This document shows positions 53,984-62,909 of a stretch of DNA of 64,000 nucleotides, piece after piece; positions within the stretch are counted from its first letter, which is position 1, and each line of letters starts with the position of its first letter. The translations under genes and the position numbers were made by a program. The DNA comes from an uncultured Pelagibacteraceae bacterium (GTDB taxonomy: Bacteria; Pseudomonadota; Alphaproteobacteria; Pelagibacterales; Pelagibacteraceae), in NCBI GenBank assembly GCA_902627805.1, contig CACOKN010000003.1, positions 62,001-126,000 of the forward strand, read 5' to 3'. A model generated the notes under the pieces. The model was not told the DNA's origin. It worked only from the letters and a program-made list of their open reading frames with translations, and searched no databases.

Positions 53984-56402
53984 AATTTTTGTAATCTTTT
54001 TAATATTTTTTCATTTTATTGGATCTAATGTTTATAGTGATGAGCAAATTAGTTTTGATGTAAATGAAATTGAAATATTAGACAACGGAAATAAAATAAT
54101 TGGTAAAAATCGAGGAATTATTACTACAGATAGTGGAATAACGATTGAAGCAGATGACTTTGAATTTAACAAGATAAAAAATATTCTTCAAGCAAAAGGC
54201 AATATTATAATTAAAGATCAAATTAATAATTACAATTTTGCATCACAAAATATTTTGTATAAAAAAAATGAGGAAAGGATAGAGCTTATAGGTCAGGCAG
54301 AAGCTTTGATTGATACTAATTATAAGTTTAATTCTGAAAATATTATTATTCTTAGAAACGACAGGATGATAAGTTCTGATTTAGGAGCAACTATTTTAGA
54401 CAACATAAATCAAACACGATATGAAATCGGTAAATTTAGTTATTCCTTAAAAGATGAAACATTAAAAGGTGAGAAAATTTTTATTCACACAAAATACAAC
54501 CAACCTTTTAGTGATAAATATTTTTTTAAAAGTGCAATTTTTAATTTAAAGAATCAAAATTATATTGCTCAAGATATAAACATAGATTTTAAAAAAGATT
54601 TGTTTGGTAACAAGAATAATGATCCAAGATTCAAGGGACTTTCATCATCAAGTAAAAATGGTGTCACGACAATAAATAAAGGTGTATTTACAAGTTGTAA
54701 GAAAAATGATCAGTGCCCTCCTTGGACTATTCAAGCTGATAAAATTACTTATGATCAAAATAAAAAACAGATAAATTATGATAACGCTATTGTAAAAATT
54801 TACGATATTCCTGTTTTATATTTTCCAAAATTTTTCCATCCTGGGCCGACTGTAAAGAGGCAAACAGGTTTTTTAGTTCCTCATTTTAATAATTCTAATA
54901 TTTTAGGCTCCTCTTTACAAATACCGTATTTTTATGCTGTTTCAAATAATCAGGATTTTACTTTCAAACCAACATTCTTTAATAAAGATATTTTTATGTT
55001 TCAGAATGAATATAGACAACAAAATAAAAGTTCATATTTTATTTCTGACTTTAACATTGTTAATAACTATAAATCAAAAAAATCGAATGAAAAAAATACA
55101 TTAACGCATTTATTTTCTAAATACCAACTAGATTTAGCGTATGAAAACTTTATTGAGAGCTCATTTAATTTTTCATTTCAAAAAGTAAATAATGATACAT
55201 ATCTGAAGGTTTTTGATGCAAATATCGTGAATACAGACCTAAAACCAGATAACTTTGATACTTTAACGTCTGATATAGATTTGAATCTTGAAAATGAAAA
55301 TTTTTCATTAACAACTGGATTTACTGCTTATGAAAATCTATCAAAACAGAATAGTGATCGTTATCAATATGTTTTACCTTACTACGATTTCTCAAGAAGT
55401 TTTTTGGAAAATAATAATTTTGCTTCTTTTAATTTCATTTCTCAAGGAGACAATATTCTAAAAGATACTAATAGTCTGAGATCTAGAATGATAAATAATT
55501 TAGATATTCAAAGCTATGATTATTTTTCAGAAAACGGAGTTAAAAATAATTTTAATTACTTCTTAAAAAATACAATTTCTGCAGGAAAAAATAATATTGA
55601 ATACGACTCTAGTCCACATATTAAATTTATGAATATATTTGAGTTAGTTTCAAGTTATCCACTTGTTAATATTAATGACAATTATTCGAATTATTTAGAT
55701 CCAAAAATATCTCTAAGGATTAATCCTTCAGATATGAAAAGTTATAAAAATGAAAATAGGCAAATTAATAATGACAACTTATTCAATATCAATAGACTTG
55801 GTTTGATTGATACTCTTGAAACTGGAAACAATTTAACATTAGGCTTAAATTATAAGAAAGAAAAAATTGATAATATAAATAAATATTTTGAATTAAAACT
55901 TGGTACAGTTTTAAGGGCTAAATCAAATGAAAATTTGCCAACAAATAGTACCCTCAACAAAAAAAAATCAAACTATTTTGGAAAAATAACAAATACTCTT
56001 AATGACAATATAAATTTTGATTATGAGTTTTCAATTGATAACAATCTAAACAAAATTCAATATAATTCTCTTAGTACCACCATTAGAAAAAATCATTTCG
56101 TCACAACTTTTAACTATATTGAGGAAACTGGTAATGTGGGAAGTACCAATATTCTTGAAAATGAGACGACTTTTAGTTTTGATAAACAAAATTTTATAAC
56201 TTTCAGAACAAGGGAAAATAAAGAAATAGATTTGACTGAGTACTATGATTTAATCTATGAGTATAAAAACGATTGTTTAGTCGCAGGTATTAAATATAAC
56301 AAAACATATTATAAAGACAGAGACTTAGAACCAACTGAAGATTTTATGCTCAGCATTAAATTAATTCCATTGACTGCTGTAGAACAAAAAATTGCAAATT
56401 AG
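53973..56402 (+). CDS. lptD: LPS assembly outer-membrane protein LptD
   Basis: An 809-residue outer-membrane protein. A signal peptide (KIFVIFLIFFHFIGSNVYS) is followed by an LptA-like OstA domain (about residues 25-140) and a large C-terminal beta-barrel region with the family motif YFPKFFHPGPTVKRQTGFLVP. It inserts lipopolysaccharide into the outer leaflet with LptE. Cysteines occur in SCKKNDQCPPW and once near the C-terminus, so disulfide pairing may differ from the four-cysteine pattern of E. coli. Overlaps lptG by 11 bases. Confidence 0.92.
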   Translation: MLNKIFVIFLIFFHFIGSNVYSDEQISFDVNEIEILDNGNKIIGKNRGIITTDSGITIEADDFEFNKIKNILQAKGNIIIKDQINNYNFASQNILYKKNEERIELIGQAEALIDTNYKFNSENIIILRNDRMISSDLGATILDNINQTRYEIGKFSYSLKDETLKGEKIFIHTKYNQPFSDKYFFKSAIFNLKNQNYIAQDINIDFKKDLFGNKNNDPRFKGLSSSSKNGVTTINKGVFTSCKKNDQCPPWTIQADKITYDQNKKQINYDNAIVKIYDIPVLYFPKFFHPGPTVKRQTGFLVPHFNNSNILGSSLQIPYFYAVSNNQDFTFKPTFFNKDIFMFQNEYRQQNKSSYFISDFNIVNNYKSKKSNEKNTLTHLFSKYQLDLAYENFIESSFNFSFQKVNNDTYLKVFDANIVNTDLKPDNFDTLTSDIDLNLENENFSLTTGFTAYENLSKQNSDRYQYVLPYYDFSRSFLENNNFASFNFISQGDNILKDTNSLRSRMINNLDIQSYDYFSENGVKNNFNYFLKNTISAGKNNIEYDSSPHIKFMNIFELVSSYPLVNINDNYSNYLDPKISLRINPSDMKSYKNENRQINNDNLFNINRLGLIDTLETGNNLTLGLNYKKEKIDNINKYFELKLGTVLRAKSNENLPTNSTLNKKKSNYFGKITNTLNDNINFDYEFSIDNNLNKIQYNSLSTTIRKNHFVTTFNYIEETGNVGSTNILENETTFSFDKQNFITFRTRENKEIDLTEYYDLIYEYKNDCLVAGIKYNKTYYKDRDLEPTEDFMLSIKLIPLTAVEQKIAN

Positions 56403-56406
56403 CAAG

Positions 56407-57348
56407 ATGTATTTTATTAAAAAAGTTAAAATTCCATTTATATTTTTCTTATTAGTTTTAAATCTACAAAACTTAAATGCACTAGAAAATAGAATATTAT
56501 TTAAGGTTAATAATGAAATAATAACTTCAGTAGATATCTTTGAAGAAATAAAGTTTTTAAAAGCATTTAATCCAGAAGTAAGTAATTTAGAGGAAGCTGA
56601 GTTAATCGAAATATCTAAAAATTCAATTTTAAGAAATACAATAAAAAAAATTGAGTTAAAAAATTTTATGGAAGAATTAAAAGTTGATGATAAGTTTCTT
56701 TTAAAATTCATTAAAAGTAAATATTCTAAAAACAATATAGACTCATTAGAGAAATTTGAGATTTATTTAAACGACAAAAACTTGGATATAAAATTAATAA
56801 AAGAAAAATTTGCCATAGAATTAATTTGGAATAATTATATTTATAAAAAATTTTACAAAAAGGTCATTATCGATAAAGAAAAAATTAAAAAAGAAATTTT
56901 ACAGAACCCGCAAAAAGAAGATCAAAGAGAATTCCTACTCTCTGAAATCAATTTTAATGCCACTAATAAAACTGATTTAAATAGTAAATATAAAAGTATA
57001 ATTTCAGATATAGAAAAATTAGGTTTTAAGAAAACAGCACTAAAACATAGTAATTCCGAATCTGCTTCTAATGGTGGTCTTATTGGATGGGTCAAACAAG
57101 ATAATTTAAATTTAACAATTAAAGAATTTATTTCAGACTTAAAAATTGGTCAAATTTCTAAACCAATCAGGACTTCATCTGGATTCATTATCTTAAAAAT
57201 TGAAGATGAGAAAGAGTATGTATCAAAATTAAATATAAATGAAAAAGTTGAGGAAATTGTCAACTTTAAAACAAATGATCAACTTTCTCAATTTTCTCAA
57301 ATATATTTTAATAAAATCAAAAAAGATGTAATAATTAATGAATTATAA
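56407..57348 (+). CDS. surA: SurA-like periplasmic chaperone/peptidyl-prolyl isomerase
   Basis: A 313-residue exported protein. A signal peptide (IPFIFFLLVLNLQNLNA) is followed by a SurA N-terminal helical domain (VNNEIITSVDIFEEI) and a single parvulin-like domain (NSESASNGGLIGWV, IGQISKPIRTSSGFIILKI). E. coli SurA is longer and has two parvulin domains. It helps fold outer-membrane proteins such as LptD, encoded just upstream. The ATG at 56407 lies 4 bases after the lptD stop; an earlier in-frame TTG overlaps lptD. Confidence 0.87.
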   Translation: MYFIKKVKIPFIFFLLVLNLQNLNALENRILFKVNNEIITSVDIFEEIKFLKAFNPEVSNLEEAELIEISKNSILRNTIKKIELKNFMEELKVDDKFLLKFIKSKYSKNNIDSLEKFEIYLNDKNLDIKLIKEKFAIELIWNNYIYKKFYKKVIIDKEKIKKEILQNPQKEDQREFLLSEINFNATNKTDLNSKYKSIISDIEKLGFKKTALKHSNSESASNGGLIGWVKQDNLNLTIKEFISDLKIGQISKPIRTSSGFIILKIEDEKEYVSKLNINEKVEEIVNFKTNDQLSQFSQIYFNKIKKDVIINEL

Positions 57349-58306
57349 ACCCATAATTGTAGTTGCGGGTGAACCTAATAGTATTTTTTCTGAAATATAT
57401 TTAAAATCAATAAATAGTAAAAAATTTAAAAGTCCTATAGTTTTAATTGCATCACATAATTTAATTAAACTTCAAATGAGGAAACTAAATTTGAGTAAAA
57501 AGATAAGATTAATTAAATTTTCAGATTTAAAAGATAAAAGTTTAAATAATAAAAAAATAAATTTAATTAACATCTCTTTTAATCAGAAAAAAGCCTTTGA
57601 TAAAATATCAAATAAATCGAATGATTACATTCAGAAATCATTTAATGTTGCACTTAAAATTTTAAAAAAAAAAATTACAAATAAATTTATTAATGGACCA
57701 ATCTCAAAAAGATTTTTTTTAAATAAAAAATATTTTGGTATTACGGAGTATTTAGCGCAAAAAACAAAAACAAAAAATTTTGCAATGTTAATTTACAATA
57801 AGAACCTGTCTGTCTGCCCTTTGACAACCCATTTACCGATTAAAAAAGTTTCAAAAAATATAAATAAAGAAATGATAAAAAAAAAAATCAAACTAATTGA
57901 CTTATTTTTTAAAGAATATTTTAATAAGAAACCTTTAATGGCAGTTACCGGTTTAAACCCACATTGTGAAAGTACTGATGCATATAATGAGGATGAAAAA
58001 ATTATTTACCCTTCAATAAAATCTTTGAAAAAATCAAATTATAAAATTTTTGGACCCTATGCAGCAGACACAATATTTTTAAAAAAAAACAGAAGGAAAT
58101 ATAATGTTATAATAGGTATGTATCACGATCAAGTTTTAACACCTATAAAAACTTTATTTGAATATGATGCTATTAATATTACTTTAGGGCTTCCGTTCTT
58201 AAGAATTTCTCCTGACCATGGTCCTAATGAAAAAATGATTGGAAAAAATAAATCAAATCCTTTGAGTTTGATAAAAGCATTAACATTTTTAGACTTAAAG
58301 AAGTGA
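57338..58306 (+). CDS. pdxA: 4-hydroxythreonine-4-phosphate dehydrogenase
   Basis: A 322-residue PdxA of vitamin B6 synthesis. The three metal-binding histidines are in LTTHLPI, GMYHDQVLTPIK and SPDHGPNE, and the GLNPHCESTDAYNEDE substrate motif is present. The lptD-surA-pdxA-rsmA order is the conserved proteobacterial one, which marks this copy as the biosynthetic enzyme, in contrast to the paralogue at 12081-13073. It overlaps surA by 11 and rsmA by 4 bases. Confidence 0.92.
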   Translation: MNYKPIIVVAGEPNSIFSEIYLKSINSKKFKSPIVLIASHNLIKLQMRKLNLSKKIRLIKFSDLKDKSLNNKKINLINISFNQKKAFDKISNKSNDYIQKSFNVALKILKKKITNKFINGPISKRFFLNKKYFGITEYLAQKTKTKNFAMLIYNKNLSVCPLTTHLPIKKVSKNINKEMIKKKIKLIDLFFKEYFNKKPLMAVTGLNPHCESTDAYNEDEKIIYPSIKSLKKSNYKIFGPYAADTIFLKKNRRKYNVIIGMYHDQVLTPIKTLFEYDAINITLGLPFLRISPDHGPNEKMIGKNKSNPLSLIKALTFLDLKK

Positions 58307-59085
58307 TCAGAGCAAAAAAAAGTTTAGGTCAAAATTTTTTAATAGATAAAAATATTTTGAAAAAGATTGTTTCAATTATAAAAATTAAGAATAAATCTAT
58401 ACTTGAAATTGGTCCAGGAACAGGAAATTTAACTTCATATATTTTAGAAAATTGTCCGAAAAAATTTTTTGTTGTTGAAAAAGATAGAAATTTATCAATC
58501 CTTTTAAAAAAAAAATTTGAAGACAAAATAACAATTATAAATGGTGATATTTTAAAGATTAATGAAAAAAATCTTTATAATGAAAAATTTATTGTTTTTG
58601 GAAATTTACCTTACAATATTTCAACAGAAATATTAGCTAAATGGATACTTAATTTAGATGATAAAAATTTTTGGTTTGATTCTCTAATTCTTATGTTTCA
58701 AAAAGAAGTTGCAGATAGAATAATTTCCAAATTTAATTCATCTAAATACGGCAGACTATCAATATTAACAAATTGGAAATTAGATGTAGATAAAATCTGT
58801 GATATTAAATCATCTAGTTTTTTTCCAAAACCAAAAGTCGATAGTTCGTTATTACTATTCAAACCAAAGAAGATTTTTCATCAGTTTAAAAACCCAAAAA
58901 ATTTAGAGAAAATCACTAGAGTATTTTTCAATCAAAGAAGAAAAAAATTAAAAAAACCCTTTAATATTTTATTTAAAGATAATACCGAAGTTCTAAATAG
59001 TCTTAAAATTGATTTGAATTTAAGACCTCATAACTTGAGTCAGGAGATCTATTATAAATTAACAAAAGAGTACGAAAAACTATGA
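58303..59085 (+). CDS. rsmA: 16S rRNA dimethyladenosine transferase RsmA (KsgA)
   Basis: A 260-residue SAM-dependent methyltransferase that dimethylates two adenosines near the 3' end of 16S rRNA. It has [11 protein letters not shown], the SAM loop [15 protein letters not shown], the NLPYNIS motif IV and the C-terminal [13 protein letters not shown]. The start is a GTG that overlaps the pdxA stop (GTGA). It converges with gmk, sharing 6 bases. Confidence 0.95.
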   Translation: MIRAKKSLGQNFLIDKNILKKIVSIIKIKNKSILEIGPGTGNLTSYILENCPKKFFVVEKDRNLSILLKKKFEDKITIINGDILKINEKNLYNEKFIVFGNLPYNISTEILAKWILNLDDKNFWFDSLILMFQKEVADRIISKFNSSKYGRLSILTNWKLDVDKICDIKSSSFFPKPKVDSSLLLFKPKKIFHQFKNPKNLEKITRVFFNQRRKKLKKPFNILFKDNTEVLNSLKIDLNLRPHNLSQEIYYKLTKEYEKL

Positions 59086-59712
59086 TGTAAGTTTATCTAT
59101 ATGGTTTCTAATAAAATTTTTATCATAATCTTTTGAACCATCGTTCATTTCAGCTTGTATTAATTTAAAAATCTTTTCATAACAATCATCTAAATTATTG
59201 TTGATTACAACATAATCATAATTTATCCAATGCAATACATCATGTTCAAATTGTTTCATTCTCTCATCAGCGATTAATTTATCTTTCATATCTCTATTGG
59301 ATAATCTCTCAAACAATACTTGTTTGCTTGGAGGTAATATAAAAAAAGTTATTAGCTTATAATCTAATCTTTTATTTTTAATTTGATCAGCGCCCTGCCA
59401 GTCAATATCAAAAAGTACATTTTTTCCATTATCTAAATTATTTATGACTGGTGTTCTAGTTGAGCCGTAAAAATTATTAAAGACTTTTGCGTATTCTAAA
59501 AATTCTTGATTTTTTATTAATCTCTTAAACTCATCCTCATCAACAAAGAAATAATCCTTACTATGAATTTCATTAGGTCTTGGCTTTCTTGTGGTGTGTG
59601 AGATAGAAATTTCAAAGTCATCTAGTTTTGATAATAAATTTACTAAAGTGGTCTTTCCTGCTCCAGAAGGAGATGACAAAATTATCATCATCCCATCATT
59701 ATCTATGGGCAT
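59080..59712 (-). CDS. gmk: Guanylate kinase
   Basis: A 210-residue GMP kinase with the P-loop [11 protein letters not shown] (residues 13-23), the GMP-binding [11 protein letters not shown] and the lid region [11 protein letters not shown]. It converts GMP to GDP. It lies 7 bases after acpP; fabF, mltG and yicC-type genes that sit between acpP and gmk in many Alphaproteobacteria are missing here, so the locus looks compacted. Confidence 0.95.
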   Translation of the reverse strand: MPIDNDGMMIILSSPSGAGKTTLVNLLSKLDDFEISISHTTRKPRPNEIHSKDYFFVDEDEFKRLIKNQEFLEYAKVFNNFYGSTRTPVINNLDNGKNVLFDIDWQGADQIKNKRLDYKLITFFILPPSKQVLFERLSNRDMKDKLIADERMKQFEHDVLHWINYDYVVINNNLDDCYEKIFKLIQAEMNDGSKDYDKNFIRNHIDKLTS

Positions 59713-59719
59713 TTAAAAC

Positions 59720-59959
59720 TTAATTTGCTTTTCCTTCAATAAATTTTACAGCATCGCCAACTGTTAAAATTTTTTCAGCTTCGCTATCAGAGATCTCCGA
59801 GCCAAACTCTTCCTCGAAAGCCATGACTAACTCAACTGTATCCAAACTATCTGCTCCTAAGTCGTCTATAAAACTTGACTCCTCTGTTACTTTAGCCTCA
59901 TCAATACCTAGGTGATCAGCAACAATTTTTTTTACTTTACTTGAAACATCTTCTGACAT
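59720..59959 (-). CDS. acpP: Acyl carrier protein
   Basis: A 79-residue acidic helical protein with the phosphopantetheine-accepting Ser38 in [13 protein letters not shown]. It carries growing acyl chains in fatty acid synthesis. A good AAGGA ribosome site precedes the ATG. It follows fabG after 48 bases, a gap large enough for its own promoter, and leads into gmk. Confidence 0.97.
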   Translation of the reverse strand: MSEDVSSKVKKIVADHLGIDEAKVTEESSFIDDLGADSLDTVELVMAFEEEFGSEISDSEAEKILTVGDAVKFIEGKAN

Positions 59960-60007
59960 AATGATCCTTTGTTATATAAATTCTTATTAGTTTAAAAACT
60001 TAGTTTG

Positions 60008-60745
60008 TCAAGCCATATACATGCCCCCATTAACATGAATAGTTTCACCATTAATGTAATTTGATTGATCTGAGGCTAAAAAAAGAACTGCATTAGCAAT
60101 ATCTTCTGGCTCTCCTAATCTTGCAGAGGGAATTTTTGATATAATTAATTCTTTAAATTTTTCATCCAATTTGTCTGTCATAGCTGTTTTTATAAAACCA
60201 GGCGAAATACAATTAATATTAATATTTTTTTTTGCATACTCAATTGCCAAACTTTTTGACATAGCGACTATGCCCGCTTTTGACGCTGTATAGTTAGCTT
60301 GACCTAAATTTCCGGTATGACCAACAACAGATGTAATATTTACAATTTTCCCTGATTTACTTTTAAGCATTTTTTTTATAGCAAATTTACTTAAAAGAAA
60401 AGTGGACGTTAAATTTACATTAACTACTTTATGCCACTCATCAAGGCTCATACGAATAGCTAAATTATCTTGGGTTAATCCAGCATTATTAACAATACAA
60501 TCTAGTTTCCCTTCAAGTTGAGTTGTGGCATTCTCAATAAATTCCTCAATTTTTTCATTTTGTGAAATATCAAAACTAAGAGTCTTAACATTTTTAATTT
60601 TTGACTTTAATTGATCTAATTTTTCAATTTTTGTCCCTGTAGCTAAAATATTAGCCCCAAACTCACTTAATTTTTTAACTATTGAGTTACCTATTCCTCC
60701 TGATGCTCCTGTAACAATAATATTTTTATTCTTTAAATTAATCAT
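60008..60745 (-). CDS. fabG: 3-oxoacyl-ACP reductase
   Basis: A 245-residue SDR with TGASGGIG (residues 12-19), NNAG, and the Ser-Tyr-Lys triad in NITSVVGHTG and NYTASKAG. It reduces 3-oxoacyl-ACP with NADPH in fatty acid elongation. Its place between fabD (4-base overlap) and acpP identifies it as the housekeeping FabG rather than a sugar-type SDR. Confidence 0.95.
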   Translation of the reverse strand: MINLKNKNIIVTGASGGIGNSIVKKLSEFGANILATGTKIEKLDQLKSKIKNVKTLSFDISQNEKIEEFIENATTQLEGKLDCIVNNAGLTQDNLAIRMSLDEWHKVVNVNLTSTFLLSKFAIKKMLKSKSGKIVNITSVVGHTGNLGQANYTASKAGIVAMSKSLAIEYAKKNININCISPGFIKTAMTDKLDEKFKELIISKIPSARLGEPEDIANAVLFLASDQSNYINGETIHVNGGMYMA

Positions 60746-61668
60746 AATTCTAAATCTTTTATATCATTCTCGTTATTGATTGTATTAATTTTTATATTCT
60801 TATCTATTCTTTTAATTAAACCTGATAATACCTTTCCAGGTCCAATTTCTATAAAATGATTTACTCCATTATTAATCATATTAATCACGCTTTCTCTCCA
60901 TCTTACTCTATTCTCAATTTGATTAATCAATAGCATTTTTAATTCATCTTTATTTGAAATTTCCTTTGCTGTCACATTTGAGATTAATTTAATTGAAGAA
61001 TTTTTAAAATTTAATTTTTGAATTTCATTACTCATAATTCCAGTAGCATTATTCATTAGTTGACAATGAAAAGGAGCGCTAACTGGTAATTTGATGTTTT
61101 TTATGCTTTTTGATTTTAAAACTTTAATTAATTTATCTATATCACTATTTCTTCCACTTAAAACAATCTGACCCTCAGAATTATCATTTGCAATTTGAGC
61201 TATAAAATCATTCTTATTTTCACTCAACAGATCTTCTATAATTTCAACTTTTGAACCTAAAACAGCCAACATACCTCCCTCTCCCTTTGGGACAGCATTT
61301 TGCATAGCTTCACCTCTAGTTTTTAAAAGTTTAATTGTATCTGAAAAACTCAGATATTTGGCAGCACATAAGGCAGAATATTCTCCTAATGAATGACCTG
61401 CAAAATATTTTGCTTTATCAAGGTCAATGTTAAATTCTGTTTTCATTACCTGAAAAATTGAATAACTTATAAGAAATATTGCTGGCTGAGTATTTATAGT
61501 AAGATCTAATTCATCTTTAGGTCCTTCTAAAATTATTTTTGATAAATTAATACCTAATGTATCATCTGCTTGATTAAATAAATTTCTAACTAAATCATAA
61601 TTTTCGAAAAAATCTTTTCCCATTCCGATTGTTTGTGAACCTTGTCCTGGGAATACTAGAGAAAACAT
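60742..61668 (-). CDS. fabD: Malonyl-CoA:ACP transacylase
   Basis: A 308-residue transacylase that loads malonyl groups on ACP. It has FPGQGSQTIGMGK at the start, the nucleophilic Ser93 in AGHSLGEYSA and the catalytic His201 in SAPFHCQLM, at the same positions as in E. coli. It opens the fabD-fabG-acpP-gmk operon and is divergent from rpsF across an 87-base gap. Confidence 0.96.
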   Translation of the reverse strand: MFSLVFPGQGSQTIGMGKDFFENYDLVRNLFNQADDTLGINLSKIILEGPKDELDLTINTQPAIFLISYSIFQVMKTEFNIDLDKAKYFAGHSLGEYSALCAAKYLSFSDTIKLLKTRGEAMQNAVPKGEGGMLAVLGSKVEIIEDLLSENKNDFIAQIANDNSEGQIVLSGRNSDIDKLIKVLKSKSIKNIKLPVSAPFHCQLMNNATGIMSNEIQKLNFKNSSIKLISNVTAKEISNKDELKMLLINQIENRVRWRESVINMINNGVNHFIEIGPGKVLSGLIKRIDKNIKINTINNENDIKDLEL

Positions 61669-61717
61669 CTAAAAAAACCTATATTTTATATTGTTTTTGC
61701 TATTGTAATTAAAGATT

Positions 61718-61723
61718 TATAAT
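61718..61723 (+). promoter_or_regulatory. Possible -10 element for rpsF-rpsR-rplI
   Basis: A perfect TATAAT lies 32 bases upstream of the rpsF start in the fabD-rpsF gap. The -35 region 17 bases upstream (TTTTGC) is poor, so this is a weak call. The resulting leader of about 25 bases is too short for the known S6:S18-binding rpsF leader. Confidence 0.35.
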
Positions 61724-61755
61724 AGTATATCCTCATTTTTTATTAAAGAAATTAA

Positions 61756-62109
61756 ATGAATTTATACGAGCACACTATAATTGCAAGACAAGACACTTCA
61801 CCAAGTGAAATAAAACAATTAACTGAAAAATACTCAGGCATTATTGAAAAAAATGATGGTGAGATAGTAAAAACTGAAAATTGGGGTTTATTAAATTTGT
61901 CATATTTAATTAAAAAAAATAAAAAAGGAAGTTACATTCACTTTAAATTTAAAGGTAAAGGAAGTGTAATTAGTGAACTTGAAAAAAATGAGGTGATTGA
62001 TAAGAAATTGTTGAGATATTTAACTGTAAGAGTAAAAAAATTTGATCTTGAAACAAATTTTTTCTCGAAAAACGATGGAATTGATAAAAAAGAGAATTCT
62101 AAAAATTAA
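61756..62109 (+). CDS. rpsF: Ribosomal protein S6
   Basis: A 117-residue small-subunit protein with the S6 ferredoxin-like fold: [23 protein letters not shown], then [31 protein letters not shown] and the YLTVRVKKF strand. It binds S18 on the platform of the 30S subunit. First gene of the conserved rpsF-rpsR-rplI-dnaB order. Confidence 0.96.
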   Translation: MNLYEHTIIARQDTSPSEIKQLTEKYSGIIEKNDGEIVKTENWGLLNLSYLIKKNKKGSYIHFKFKGKGSVISELEKNEVIDKKLLRYLTVRVKKFDLETNFFSKNDGIDKKENSKN

Positions 62110-62111
62110 TT

Positions 62112-62384
62112 ATGCCAAAAAGACAAAGTGGAAATAAAAAAAATAAACAAAGCAATTTTGCAAAATTAAGTATTTTCCAACCAAATAAATATAAATTTAA
62201 GAAAAATTGCCCATTGTCTGTCAAAGGTGCTCCTATAATCGATTATAAAAACATTAAATTATTAAAAAAATATGTGTCAGAAAACGGTAAAATTCTACCG
62301 TCAAGAATAACTAATGTTAGCCAAAAAAAACAGAGGGAATTATCTTTATCAATAAAAAGAGCAAGAAACTTGGCTTTATTATAA
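62112..62384 (+). CDS. rpsR: Ribosomal protein S18
   Basis: A 90-residue basic protein with the S18 core [48 protein letters not shown]. The N-terminal 30 residues are a variable basic arm. It follows rpsF after 2 bases and pairs with S6 in the ribosome. Its stop directly touches the rplI start. Confidence 0.96.
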   Translation: MPKRQSGNKKNKQSNFAKLSIFQPNKYKFKKNCPLSVKGAPIIDYKNIKLLKKYVSENGKILPSRITNVSQKKQRELSLSIKRARNLALL

Positions 62385-62843
62385 ATGAAAGTAATACTAC
62401 TAGAAAATATTAAAAAAATTGGATCTATAGGAGAAATTATAGATGTAAAGAGAGGTTTTGCTAGAAATTTTTTAATAGCAAATAAAAAAGCGTTATACGC
62501 TTCAAAAGAAAATATAAATCAAGTCGAAAAAATTAAGACACAATTATCTAAAAAAGATAATGATAAAAAACAAGAAGCAAAAAAAATAGCAGAAAAAATT
62601 AATAAAAAAGAGTTCATTGTGAAAAAACTTGCGACTGAAAATAAAGAGTTATATGGTTCGGTCAAGCCTACGGAAATTTCCAAAATTATTAAAAAAAAGG
62701 AAAAATTAGACATAACACCATCAATGATACAACCAATTAAAGAAATTAAATCTCTTGGAAATTTTAGAGTAAAAGTGTCTTTACATTCTGAAATTGATGC
62801 AGAGATACATATTGTGGTTGAGTCAGCTGAGACTATTCAATAA
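62385..62843 (+). CDS. rplI: Ribosomal protein L9
   Basis: A 152-residue protein with the L9 N-terminal signature VILLENIKKIGSIGEIIDVKRGFARNFLI, a long Lys-rich central helix (residues about 45-75) and the C-terminal RNA-binding domain ending in VVESAE. It binds the L1-stalk side of the 50S subunit. Confidence 0.96.
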   Translation: MKVILLENIKKIGSIGEIIDVKRGFARNFLIANKKALYASKENINQVEKIKTQLSKKDNDKKQEAKKIAEKINKKEFIVKKLATENKELYGSVKPTEISKIIKKKEKLDITPSMIQPIKEIKSLGNFRVKVSLHSEIDAEIHIVVESAETIQ

Positions 62844-62909
62844 TTATACAATTTTTTCCCCAGTTAATATTTAAAATTTTTTTTTAATAAAATTGACATA
62901 AAATGAAGC

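Noticed and set aside
61669..61755. A possible S6:S18 ribosomal leader before rpsF
   Set aside because: The gap is short and A/T-rich, the likely leader is about 25 bases, and no CCG-bearing hairpin is visible.
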